Source: Nitrososphaeraceae archaeon (lineage in GTDB: Archaea > Thermoproteota > Nitrososphaeria > Nitrososphaerales > Nitrososphaeraceae). From it: 64,000 bases of DNA. The translations under genes were made by a program, and so were the position numbers. Below are positions 10,251 through 18,845 of this stretch, in pieces. Under the pieces are notes generated by a model. The model searched no databases, had not been told where the DNA came from, and was given only the letters and a program-made list of their open reading frames with translations. Each line of letters begins with the position of its first letter. The stretch's first letter is position 1. The stretch lies in contig JALDRC010000001.1 in NCBI GenBank assembly GCA_031316115.1, forward strand, positions 310,001 through 374,000, read 5' to 3'.

Positions 10251-11000
10251 ATGAATAAACTTGAAGGAAAAGTCGCGGTTATTACTGGTGGAAGTAGTGG
10301 CATAGGCCTTGCAACGGCAAAGAGGTTCGTAGCCGATGGCGCATATGTTTTCATAACAGGTAGACATCAAATTGAACTTGATAAAGCAGTCAATGACATT
10401 GGTAAAAACGTCACTAGCGTCCGAGGCGATGTCTCAAATATTGAAGATCTTGATAGATTGTATTCTATAGTAAAAAAACAACAAGGAGATCTAGACGTTC
10501 TATTCGCCAATGCTGGCATTGGCGAATTTGCAAAATTGGAAGAACTTTCCGAAGAACACTTTGACAAAACCTTTGGGGTTAACGTAAAAGGACTTTTGTT
10601 CTCTGTCCAAAAATCTATTCCTTTGTTTAAAAACGGTGGTTCGATCATTTTAAATTCTTCGATCGCTGCATCTAAAGGAGTTGAAGGATTTAGTGTTTAC
10701 AGTGCAACAAAAGCAGCAGTAGGTTCATTTGCCCGGACATGGGCAGTAGATCTTAGACACCGGAATATCCGTGTTAACGCAATCAGTCCTGGTCTGATTG
10801 ATACTCAAGCCCTTAGTAACTTGATGCAAAATGAGAAACAAAGTGACCTACTCAAAAATGACCTAGTGAGAACTGTGCCTATGAGAAGGATGGGTACTCC
10901 TGATGAAGTCGCGAAAGTCGTCTTGTTCCTAGCGTCGAATGACAGTAGTTATATCACGGGTATAGACCTAGCCATTGATGGAGGTGAGGCACAGATTTAA
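10251..11000 (+). CDS. Short-chain dehydrogenase/reductase (SDR)
   Basis: A 249-residue classical SDR. TGGSSGIG at residues 12-19 is the nucleotide-binding Gly motif. FANAGIG (about 84-90) is the NAG motif. NSSIAAS supplies the catalytic Ser, and YSATKAAVG supplies the Tyr and Lys. The C-terminal SSYITGIDLAIDGG is the usual family ending. It would oxidise an alcohol or reduce a carbonyl with NAD(P); the substrate is unknown. Its base composition is visibly richer in G and C than the neighbours (CGCGG, GCGATGTC, GGCATTGGCGAA), which suggests acquisition from elsewhere. A decayed second copy of its last 160 bases lies at 13,294-13,450, beyond two IS elements. Confidence 0.85.
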   Translation: MNKLEGKVAVITGGSSGIGLATAKRFVADGAYVFITGRHQIELDKAVNDIGKNVTSVRGDVSNIEDLDRLYSIVKKQQGDLDVLFANAGIGEFAKLEELSEEHFDKTFGVNVKGLLFSVQKSIPLFKNGGSIILNSSIAASKGVEGFSVYSATKAAVGSFARTWAVDLRHRNIRVNAISPGLIDTQALSNLMQNEKQSDLLKNDLVRTVPMRRMGTPDEVAKVVLFLASNDSSYITGIDLAIDGGEAQI

Positions 11001-11398
11001 ATTCTATTGGTATAAGTCTATTCACTCGGTTAAATTATCAAATATTATAAAGCAATCATCATTAATACCTCTATTAGAGATAATAGTCACTAATTATCAA
11101 TACTATGACAAATACTTTTATTATCAACAAAACTACAAAATATATCCAAATTTTTACTGTTTAACACTAGTTAAATGATTACTAAATCCACATTCCAACA
11201 ATCTATCTCCAGACAAAAAGACGATTCTTATTAAGATTAATAAGAATGCATGGTAGTCTGGACTCATTGAAAATGAAAATACCTGGTAATGTAGACTTTT
11301 TTTCTCCTAATAGTGTTAAACGAATAAGAGATCAGACAGATGCAAGGTGTTGGTGAAAGCAAATACAACAACCACAACAACAACAGTAGTGGTAGAAG
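11001..11398. other. Intergenic region before an IS3 remnant
   Basis: No supported gene. The left end of the IS3-like element should lie somewhere after about 11,200, but I cannot define its terminal repeat. Confidence 0.3.
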
Positions 11399-11677
11399 AT
11401 GGACACCACAGGACAAAAAAAAAGGATTGTAATAAAATCACGGACTACAAACATTACAGTAGCAGAACTATGTAGAAAGTACAATCTAAATCCAAATATG
11501 TCATATAACTGGAAACAATTTATTGAAGGTGATAAGATTACGTTGTCAGATTCCCGTAAAGATATAATAAACAAGGATCTGGAAACAGAAAATGAATGTT
11601 TCAAGAGGATCATTGGAGAACAGACAATAGCAATAGATGCTTTTAAAAAAACGTTAGAAATATGGAGGAAAGGTTAG
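11399..11677 (+). CDS. IS3-family OrfA-like transposase subunit (helix-turn-helix)
   Basis: A 92-residue protein with the IS3 OrfA layout: VIKSRTTNITVAELCRKYNL forms the helix-turn-helix, followed by a Trp-containing segment (SYNWKQFIEG) and a C-terminal leucine-zipper-like helix (DLETENECFKRIIGEQT). It is followed closely by a decayed OrfB. OrfA alone binds element ends and does not catalyse transposition, so the element is inactive. Confidence 0.6.
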   Translation: MDTTGQKKRIVIKSRTTNITVAELCRKYNLNPNMSYNWKQFIEGDKITLSDSRKDIINKDLETENECFKRIIGEQTIAIDAFKKTLEIWRKG

Positions 11678-11689
11678 CAGTGTTAATGA

Positions 11690-12249
11690 CAATAGTAAAC
11701 AACAATAACACCACCACGAGAATTAGCATTAGAAAGACGTTTAAATATTCTGGCTAGAGTAAAAATCTGCGCTACAGAAAGAAAGATCATATATATGATA
11801 TTGCTACTGCAGCAACTGCAATAGTAACACCCTCAACAACAATTATAGTACAAGAGATACAAAAAATTTCCCTGCAAAGACCAACTTATGGCATCATAAG
11901 AATAGCTGTAATGCTTACAAGAATTCTTGGAATACCTGTTAACAGGAAAAGTTCAAAGAATCTTCAGAAATATGGGTTACGTTATACCATCATGACTATA
12001 GAAACAAATACTTTGCTCAAAAGCGCCTAATGTAAAAGCAGGTAGATCAAACCAAGTATGGGAAGCAGATCTGACCTACATACATTGCGGTATTGATGGA
12101 TTGGGTTACCTCTTCAATGTATTTGATGTATTTACAAGAGAATGGGTTGGTTACTTTTTTTATCTGTGTGCAGTCAAGGAAAATACAATAATATCTTTTC
12201 CCAAAAATAGGAGTCCACCCCCAATGGATAAGTGATGTACTTACACACA
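11690..12249 (+). pseudogene. IS3-family OrfB (DDE integrase) remnant
   Basis: Separate frames give QRPTYGIIRIAVMLTRILGI (about 11,877-11,937), the pre-core region of IS3 OrfB, and then NQVWEADLTYIHCGIDGLGY (about 12,048-12,108), which contains the first catalytic Asp in the usual WxxDxTY context. The rest of the catalytic core is missing, because IS481 copy B begins at 12,249 and cuts the gene off. Low-complexity ACAACAACA runs (11,365-11,395 and 11,697-11,720) interrupt the element. Confidence 0.6.
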
Positions 12250-13266
12250 TAGGTTACAATTTCATTTACTGACATGGGTAACACTCTCTAGCTCTGCTAG
12301 GAAGTTTATAGGAAATAGATTTACAAACAAAATATAATTTACTTCATGAAAAAGAATGGCCTGGAGATACTGTAATTGATATCTGTATTAGATATCAGAT
12401 ATCTAGAAAGATATACTACAAGTGGAAAAACAGGTACCTAAAGTATGGAATAGAAGGTTTACATGATAAAAGTACAAAACCTCATAATATCCAACCTGGA
12501 AAAGTAACAAAAGAGATAGAACAGGAAATACTAAATTTACGTACAACAAAAAGATTTGGATGCAATCGTATAAAATTCAGATTAAAAAGACTAAAGGAGG
12601 TATCACTAAGTACCAGAACCATATACAATATACTGAAAAGACATGGTTTGAATATCTTTTCATGTAAAATCAGACACAGAAAATACAAAAGATTTGCAAT
12701 GAAAAAACCTAATCAAATGGTACAGATGGACATTTTAGGACCATTTTACATAGAGAATTGTGCTCAAAAGAACTATGTTATCAGTTGTGAAGATGATTGT
12801 TCAAGAAAGATAGCAAGTGAATGGACTGAGAGAAAAAGGAGTGTAGATGTAATAGATGTACTGGAAGACTACATAGTAGATAATGGTAAACCAGAAAAGG
12901 TAATGCATGATAATGGTAAACAGTTTACATCCAAGATATTCAGACGTTTTCTACGACGTAACAATATAAAAGATAAATCCATACCTGCTAGATATCCACA
13001 ATTACAGGGAAAAATTGAAGCATATAACAAGATTGTAAAGAATGAGTTTCTAGCAGTAGAAAATATTCCTAATGTAGAAGATGGAAAAATAATGTATTCC
13101 ATGTTTGTCAAAGCATACAATGAAGAAAGAGAACATGGTGGTATAGGTGGTCATACACCATCTGAAATGTTTCTTATAAAAGGAAGATTAAATAGTTATA
13201 ATGGTAACAAGAAAATCAAGCAGATAAAAAGTGTTACCCATGTTGGTAAGTGAATCTGTTACCTAT
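12249..13266 (+). mobile_element. IS481-family element, copy B
   Basis: The left end ATAGGTTACAATTTCATTTA and the right end AAGTGAATCTGTTACCTAT form an imperfect inverted repeat of roughly 34 bases that runs in to ACATGGGTAAC at the left and GTTACCCATGT at the right. It is inserted into the IS3 remnant, and the decayed SDR fragment begins 28 bases beyond its right end. Confidence 0.75.
12312..13253 (+). pseudogene. IS481-family transposase without a usable start
   Basis: The frame is open from 12,312 (after a TAG at 12,309) to the stop at 13,253. It reads through a helix-turn-helix (ISRKIYYKWKNRYLKYGIEG), a second DNA-binding part (RTTKRFGCNRIKFRLKRL) and the complete catalytic core: MDILGPFYIEN, VMHDNGKQFTSK and QLQGKIEAYNK. 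There is no ATG, GTG or TTG in the frame until TTG 12,648, which lies between the DNA-binding and catalytic parts. The core is therefore intact but a full-length protein needs a non-standard start or the gene is dead. Comparison with copy A shows a 4-base length difference near 12,341-12,345, consistent with damage around the original start. Confidence 0.65.
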
Positions 13267-13293
13267 GTATACAAGTACAACAGATAAGTAACT

Positions 13294-13450
13294 CCTCAGT
13301 AACTTGATGCAAAATGAGAAAAGTGACCGAATCAAAAATGACCTAGTGATAACTGTGTCTATGAGAAGGATGGGTACTCCTGATGAAGTCGCGAAAGTCG
13401 TCTTGTCCCAAGCATCGAATGACAGTATTTATATCACTGGGATAGACCGA
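13294..13450 (+). pseudogene. Decayed duplicate of the SDR 3' end
   Basis: Roughly 157 bases match 10,810-10,974 inside the SDR gene at about 90% by eye, in the same orientation; runs such as ATGAGAAGGATGGGTACTCC and GATGAAGTCGCGAAAGTCGT are identical. It carries a 3-base deletion and substitutions, lacks the beginning and the last codons of the gene, and cannot encode a functional enzyme. It sits just right of IS481 copy B. Confidence 0.8.
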
Positions 13451-14080
13451 TTTGTAATACCAAAATGATTCAGATAGCATTAGTATATCTCTATTGGATC
13501 CTAAGGTAATACGAGCTTACAATCCTGTGGAAAAGTCAAATATCACCATAATAAAAAATTCATATTATTTTCCATTAGCGTTAGATGCTGATATCTCTCA
13601 TATCGAGTAAGTTAGATTTATTGGATTATCTACAAGATATGAGGAATTGTTATACATAATACTGATTACAAGATAAAAGTAACTGGTTCCACTTTATAGA
13701 AGGGGGGCAAATCTCTTCTTATGTTAATAATTGATTAAAATTTAAATAAAAGTTAACAAAACTTTCAATTAGCTATATTTATCTAGTATAATTAACTACT
13801 GTAAGTAACAAAAATATAAAATTAAGAACTTCTAAGTTATCATTATAATTAGAATCCCATCCTTGCTTGCAGATTGCTGATAAATATATCTTATTGATAT
13901 AAGTAATTTGATAAAATTATGGTTAGTTACAAGACGATTAGTTAGTTTTACATTCTAAATTAAATTAAGTTACTAAATAGCTAAATACAAGTCATACACC
14001 TTTCCATTAGACTCCTATTTTTGTACATCTATCGATATTACTCCAGACGAACCCGTTATGTATTAGGATTAATATATAAG
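13451..14080. other. Intergenic region, no feature recognised
   Basis: About 630 bases without a supported coding frame, between the SDR fragment and an IS630 element. GGGGGG at about 13,704-13,709 is unusual in such AT-rich DNA but has no evident meaning. Confidence 0.35.
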
Positions 14081-14196
14081 TATACTGACTAACTAAACTT
14101 CGTAGATACATTTTTAGCTAACCGGCATCTACACATATCATAATTGCATCATTATACTAAACTAGACAAGTTATACAACCAAGAATCTAATGCAGA

Positions 14197-14599
14197 TATT
14201 AAGGAAAGAATACAACTAGTAAGACGCATTAAACAAGATAAACAACACATAGAAGATGTAGCAAATGAATTACACAGATGTAGAGCATGGGCTTACAAAT
14301 GATACAAAAGATACAACGAAAATGGATTAGAAGGATTGCAAGACCAACCAAGAACAGGTAGGCCTCCAGATGTACCAAAAGATGTAATGATAAAAATAAT
14401 ACAAGAATTGGCAGAAAGCAATACAGGATGGGATTTTAGACAAGTGATGGATCTTATCTACAACAAAACTGGAGTAAGATATCATGAAGTACATATATAC
14501 AAATTATTACACAAGTGGGGATTCAAATCCAAGGTACCAAAGAAAAGATTTGTGAATGCTGCTTCTACAAAGGAAAAGAAGAGATTCAAAAAAGAGTAA
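14197..14599 (+). pseudogene. IS630 transposase OrfA (helix-turn-helix), one nonsense codon
   Basis: Encodes the DNA-binding half of an IS630 transposase: a winged-helix region ending in VRYHEVHIYKLLHKWGFKSK and RFKKE, with RTGRPPDVP in the linker. An in-frame TGA at 14,300-14,302 replaces the TGG (Trp) found in copy 2 (AYKWLHRF). Only the part from ATG 14,336 is open. The end of the frame (AGATTCAAAAAAGAGTAA) overlaps OrfB in the -1 frame. Confidence 0.7.
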
Positions 14600-15135
14600 A
14601 ACGTATTCTATCCAATTTAAAACAAGGTTGGACTGTAATTGTACAAGATGAATCAATATTTGTTTATGATCATATCTTCAAGCGAAAGAAATGGATTTCT
14701 GCAGATAAAAGACCTATAGTTACAGTAACTGGTTGTCGGAAAAAGACTATTGTATTTGGTTGTTTATCTATAAAAGGTAAACAATTATTTTTACAATATG
14801 ATAAATTTAACAGTAGTATATTTATTGATTATCTGAAACAAATACAAAAACAATTTGGTAAATGCATAGTATTTGTATATAGAGCAACACCACATTGTTC
14901 CAAGATAACTGGAAAATATCTGGCTGAAAATAAAGATACTATAAGAGTAGAATATTTCCCTGTTGGCTCTCAAGAATTTAATGCAGTAGAGGAATGTTGG
15001 AGACAGGGAAAGTACAACATACTTTCTTGTTACTATTCGACATTTGATTCTTTAAAGGATGCAATTTCTAGTTACTGTAGAACAAGAAGCTTTAATTTAG
15101 ATGTTATAAAGTATCTCACAAGGTCTACGTATTAA
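14515..15135 (+). CDS. IS630 transposase OrfB (DDE catalytic half)
   Basis: A 206-residue open frame. Its first 25 or so residues are the out-of-frame overlap with OrfA; true OrfB sequence begins around KRVKRILSNLKQGW. The catalytic domain has VIVQDESIFVYD (first Asp), KCIVFVYRATPH (where copy 2 reads FVDRATPH, so the second catalytic Asp is replaced by Tyr) and EFNAVEECWRQGK (Glu). Expression would need -1 frameshifting at the A-rich junction. The Asp-to-Tyr change should inactivate this copy even if it is translated. Confidence 0.7.
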   Translation: MGIQIQGTKEKICECCFYKGKEEIQKRVKRILSNLKQGWTVIVQDESIFVYDHIFKRKKWISADKRPIVTVTGCRKKTIVFGCLSIKGKQLFLQYDKFNSSIFIDYLKQIQKQFGKCIVFVYRATPHCSKITGKYLAENKDTIRVEYFPVGSQEFNAVEECWRQGKYNILSCYYSTFDSLKDAISSYCRTRSFNLDVIKYLTRSTY

Positions 15136-15149
15136 TGTTATTCAGTATA

Positions 15150-15475
15150 TCTGCAGTGTAATAGACATACAAAAAATGAACTACAATAAAAAATGACTGT
15201 AAATTTATCGAACAGTTACCAATATTAAGATATTTTCGAAATTCAGAAAATAAGCAATTAATAAAGTTCTATATGTTTATGATAAAAATTAGTACATCTA
15301 CAAGACATCAAAACAACAACTTAAAGAGAAGAATAATATACTGGTAGCAATAGAGTCAAATTAATTAATATCTTCTATAGCAATGTTTATAAATAATAAT
15401 AGAATATTATACAATAGCTATCTTATCTGTTCATCTCATATTATACTAATATAAGTAAATTACTTACCTAAGAAT
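15150..15475. other. Intergenic region upstream of a regulator gene
   Basis: No gene is supported in about 325 bases; it should contain the promoter of the winged-helix gene. Confidence 0.35.
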
Positions 15476-15739
15476 ATGAAAAACAGAAGTAGAACAGAAA
15501 TAATAACAACGATGCTGGAGTCAGCAAATGGGAGAGCAACCAAAACAAAAATTATGTATAGCGCTTTTCTTAGTTATAACCAATTAAAGGGCTATCTTTC
15601 CATCCTGATAGAAAACAGTCTAATAGAATATATTGAAAGAACGAAAACCTATAGAATTACAGAAAAAGGAATAAACTTTCTTAAAATGAATAATGAAATT
15701 GGAGAATTATTACATATAACTACAATAAAAAACGAATAG
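15476..15739 (+). CDS. Winged helix-turn-helix protein (ArnR1/HTH_45-like)
   Basis: An 87-residue protein with the layout of the small archaeal winged-helix family common in Thaumarchaeota: R(T)EIITTMLESANGRATKTKI (helix 1 and turn), MYSAFLSYNQLKGYLSILI (recognition helix region), then SLIEYIERTKTYRITEKGIN (the wing) and a C-terminal helix. Such proteins act as transcription regulators or, in duplicate, as chromatin-like factors. It starts at ATG 15,476. It lies upstream of the first Alba gene in the same direction, but 139 bases and a strong ribosome binding site separate them, so co-transcription is uncertain. Confidence 0.75.
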   Translation: MKNRSRTEIITTMLESANGRATKTKIMYSAFLSYNQLKGYLSILIENSLIEYIERTKTYRITEKGINFLKMNNEIGELLHITTIKNE

Positions 15740-15865
15740 ATAATTTAATTTTTTATTATACTAAAACATCCATACAAAAGGATTGTGTCTGAGGTTTATA
15801 TAAATTTACATATATTTATTAGACCTATCTACTTTTTAGTTGAAAAAACACGAACAATAGAATCC

Positions 15866-15870
15866 GGAGG
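15866..15870 (+). promoter_or_regulatory. Ribosome binding site GGAGG for alba copy 1
   Basis: GGAGG stands 8 bases before TTG 15,879. This favours TTG as the start over the later in-frame ATG 15,918. Confidence 0.5.
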
Positions 15871-15878
15871 ATTAGGAT

Positions 15879-16232
15879 TTGAAAAGCATTATATTGCTTC
15901 TTAATAATATAAAGTTAATGTCTACATATAAGGAAAATATGGAAATTAAACGAAAATATAACAACGAGGTATTTATCGGAAAAAAACCACTTATGACTTA
16001 TGTCACAGCAACACTGGTTCAACTGGCTAACGAAGAAACAGTTGTTATAAAAGCAAGAGGAAAAAGTATACCCATGGCAGTAGATGTTGCACAAATTATC
16101 GTAAAGAGAATGAATGCATTAGGTTATAGGGTAGCATCGGTCAAACTTGATTCTGAAACTGTAAAATCTCAAGATGAAAGAACTCGCAACGTCTCAACAA
16201 TCGAAGTAGCTGTTTCTAGAAATAGCTCTTAA
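15879..16232 (+). CDS. albA: Alba family DNA/RNA-binding chromatin protein, copy 1
   Basis: The Alba core runs from VFIGKKPLMTYVTATLVQLA through KARGKSIPMAVDVAQIIVKR to STIEVAVSR. The Lys of GKKP (acetylated in Sulfolobus Alba) and the RGKSI loop are present. Alba dimers coat DNA and RNA and help organise archaeal chromatin. With TTG 15,879 the protein has 117 residues, including a 30-residue N-terminal extension that the second copy lacks; starting at ATG 15,918 would give 104. The core is nearly identical to the gene at 28,113-28,424, so these are recent or strongly constrained paralogues. IS remnants surround this copy. Confidence 0.9.
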   Translation: MKSIILLLNNIKLMSTYKENMEIKRKYNNEVFIGKKPLMTYVTATLVQLANEETVVIKARGKSIPMAVDVAQIIVKRMNALGYRVASVKLDSETVKSQDERTRNVSTIEVAVSRNSS

Positions 16233-16277
16233 ATTGCCATATTTTTAACTATAATAGATATTTTGAAGCTAAAATGT

Positions 16278-16440
16278 CCTGTTAACTCAAGACTATTTCA
16301 CCTCCAATATCAAATAGAAATTGCTGTCTAATTTTTGCTTTATACAAATAATCGAATATATTGATCCAATTGTATGCATGTTGTAGATCACATTTTATAT
16401 TAATCTTGGTACATGGAAAGCCATTACCAAAACATTCATT
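16278..16440 (-). mobile_element. IS6 end fragment
   Basis: Starts with CCTGTTAACTCAAGAC and continues with ATTTCACCTCCAATATCAAA, matching the C-terminal coding end of the IS6 copies. The minus strand still encodes a short QHAYNWINIFDYL-like piece, then similarity ends. Confidence 0.55.
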
Positions 16441-16503
16441 TAAAATAATAAACCATATGTCTAATTAAAGACATAAAGGGTAGAATGTATATATAACTAG
16501 TAG

Positions 16504-17034
16504 TTGGAGGAAAAAAATAAGTTTAATAATATCAGAATTAGCGATAGGCTTGTAGATAATCTCTACTATAAATATAGAGAAACTATCTCCATGAATAAGA
16601 ATTTACTTATTTCTGGGATGTTTGGATTTTTAGCTAGTACTGTTATTGCTGAACTTTATTCTGCATATTCTCCAAATAATATATTAACTTCTACAATAAC
16701 AGTATTATTTGGATTTATAATATACAAGATATCTTTTATACTTCTTTTTCATATTGACAATAAAGCTAACTATACTGATAAATTTACTAGCCAGATTAAC
16801 TTTACTATCTTAAAACAGATAATAAAAAAGATGCTATTTGCTTGGTCAATATTTGATGTAGTTAATAATGTGTCACGATGGATAATATTGTTTGAGCTAT
16901 TGCTAGCAGGATTTAGGCCGTTTGAGGCAGTTATAATATCATCTTTAGCTGCTTCTTTACTATCCTATTTATTGATAAATTTAATATGTAAACGTATCAA
17001 AATTTTTTCATTATTAAAAAAGAATGATTCATAA
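16504..17034 (+). CDS. Multi-pass membrane protein of unknown function
   Basis: Up to 176 residues with four predicted membrane segments: ISGMFGFLASTVIAELYS (about 36-54), a second around ILTSTITVLFGFIIYKISFI, a third around WIILFELLLAGF and a fourth around VIISSLAASLLSYLLINLI. There are no catalytic motifs. The open frame starts at TTG 16,504, but GGAGG follows that codon directly, so ATG 16,591 (MNKNLLISGMFG) may be the real start; it would drop 29 charged residues and still keep all four segments. It is flanked by an IS6 scrap and a phasin-like pseudogene. The type resembles small thaumarchaeal membrane proteins without a known role. Confidence 0.6.
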   Translation: MEEKNKFNNIRISDRLVDNLYYKYRETISMNKNLLISGMFGFLASTVIAELYSAYSPNNILTSTITVLFGFIIYKISFILLFHIDNKANYTDKFTSQINFTILKQIIKKMLFAWSIFDVVNNVSRWIILFELLLAGFRPFEAVIISSLAASLLSYLLINLICKRIKIFSLLKKNDS

Positions 17035-17209
17035 TAAAAATAAAAATAAAAATAGGAATAAAAAATGACGTTAATATCATACTTAATTAGAATAAACTTT
17101 ACTGTTTGTTAGTAATTTATATAAAATAAAAATAGTTAATCTACAGAATATACATACACATTAGATACAATTATGTTAGTTTATATATGTTGATAAGTTA
17201 TATATCTTT

Positions 17210-17794
17210 ATGTCAGCAAAAGAAGAAATAAAAAACAGAAAATATATCAGTAAATGAACCAAAATTTAGTGAAAAAAATACAACTAAATTCAATAAAGAC
17301 AACAATAATTTCACTGAAAGTATAAATTTTGACTACAATAAAACATTAAATCAACAAAAAGATGCAATATACAAAACTCTTGACAACACCTTACAAACTA
17401 TTAAAAAAAGCACTGATGAGCTTACACGAGAAATTCCAAGATATGCACAATTGTTTTTCTGAATATCAAGAACATACTATTCAAACTGTAAAAGATATTG
17501 CATCTGACTTTATCGAAGCAGAAAAAGAAGTAATAGATTCTTTTCAATCAAAAGCAGATAGACATAATGTAAACCTCTCTGAAGTATGGGATTGGTATAA
17601 TCCACAAAGAATCTTTGAAAATAACACAATAATGGTAAATACATTTCACAACCTATCTATTAAATTCCATCAATGTTATAAATAATACTTTGGAATCTAA
17701 TATGAGATTATATGATACAGCACTTGAACATACTCGTGATAATTTAAAGACTTTACTAAGAACAAATACAAGTTATTTAAAACAGGTTAATTGA
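17210..17794 (+). pseudogene. Phasin-like coiled-coil protein, broken by frameshifts
   Basis: Read across three frames, the sequence gives one coherent protein of about 190 residues: a start at 17,210 (MSAKEEIKNR), a helical region NQQKDAIYKTLDNTLQTI, then EYQEHTIQTVKDIASDFIEA, a DRHNVNLSEVWDWYNPQR hinge, and a C-terminal TLESNMRLYDTALEHTRD ending at 17,794. Frame changes fall near 17,240, 17,450 and 17,665. The amphipathic helices with few Cys or Gly residues resemble phasin-type proteins that coat polyhydroxyalkanoate granules, but that is an inference. A TATA-like TTTATATATG lies about 25 bases before the start, so this was once a normal gene. Only the middle third (17,362-17,685) is now open. 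Confidence 0.55.
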
Positions 17795-17897
17795 TGTAAT
17801 TTAGAAGTAAATATTAAGAATAACTAAAAACTACTGGGTTTGATTTGATATTAAATCCAGTAATTACTGTTAAGAAAATTTTAGGCGGTGTTAACTT

Positions 17898-18834
17898 AAA
17901 GAGATTTAGCTGTCAATGTTCTAGTTCTCATCAATGGTAATTAGAATATTAAGAAACAGAACATCCACTTTTGTTGTAAGGTATTCTTTATATTGATATT
18001 TTCTTGGTCCCAGCCTAAGAAATACATCCACAGCACTGGAACTGTTCAAGGATCAAAAAAGAAGTTATGTTACTTTTTGAAAGTGCATTCAAAGGTTTGG
18101 ATCCTATCAGGTTTATAAACGAAGGATTTACGAATTCAGATAGGAGATCATCATTTCTAGTTATCGATCTATATAGAATCAGTACATAAATCTGTGCTTG
18201 GAATCTACATAGCGTAATAAAGTAGCATGTTTGTAGCATTTTGTATCCAAATATGGAAAACATGCTGTATACACAGACGGTGTTCCATGGTATTCACAAT
18301 CATGTAACTTTTTACATATAAAATAGATTGCATACCCATTTAGAGAAAAGTCTAATTGAAAGAGTAATACAGTATTTTAGAAATAGAACAGATTGTTTTG
18401 ATGATTATTATCCTTGTATCGTAATAACATGATTGTGAATACCATGGAACACCGTCTGTGTATACAGCATGTTTTCCATATTTGGATACAAAATGCTACA
18501 AACATGCTACTTTATTACGCTATGTAGATTCCAAGCACAGATTTATGTACTGATTCTATATAGATCGATAACTAGAAATGATGATCTCCTATCTGAATTC
18601 GTAAATCCTTCGTTTATAAACCTGATAGGATCCAAACCTTTGAATGCACTTTCAAAAAGTAACATAACTTCTTTTTTGATCCTTGAACAGTTCCAGTGCT
18701 GTGGATGTATTTCTTAGGCTGGGACCAAGAAAATATCAATATAAAGAATACCTTACAACAAAAGTGGATGTTCTGTTTCTTAATATTCTAATTACCATTG
18801 ATGAGAACTAGAACATTGACAGCTAAATCTCTTT
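17898..18834. repeat. Perfect 408-base inverted repeat built from an IS6 element
   Basis: The left arm 17,898-18,305 and the right arm 18,427-18,834 are exact reverse complements as far as I can read by eye, separated by a 121-base loop (18,306-18,426). On the plus strand the left arm carries the outer end and N-terminal half of an IS6-type transposase up to YTDGVPWYSQSC, and the loop continues with RVIQYFRNRTDCFDDYYP, the C-terminal part. The right arm is the N-terminal half again, inverted, so both outer ends are the same IS end (GGTGTTAACTTAAAG and TTTCTTTAACAGCACC). The element encodes nothing useful but would form a large hairpin or cruciform. Confidence 0.85.
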
Positions 18835-18845
18835 CTTTAACAGCA

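Larger units (their letters stand above)
14081..15149 (+). mobile_element. IS630-family element, copy 1
   Basis: Begins with TATACTGACTAACTAAA and ends with TAATGTTATTCAGTATA. These are degraded versions of the 17-base inverted repeat that is perfect in copy 2 (29,641-30,753). The outer TA dinucleotides fit IS630-type insertion at TA. It carries two overlapping transposase frames. Confidence 0.75.

Noticed and set aside
10975-11178. 67-residue open frame overlapping the end of the SDR gene
   Set aside because: It starts inside the SDR gene in another frame and contains no recognisable pattern; it is most likely a chance frame in AT-rich DNA.
11340-11720. ACAACA-type repeats as a regulatory or microsatellite element
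   Set aside because: They lie inside the decayed IS3 element and fit simple slippage within dead coding sequence.
18015-18717. Two mirror-image 82-residue open frames with the same translation
   Set aside because: They are the antisense reading of the IS6 transposase arms in the inverted repeat and have no protein features of their own.
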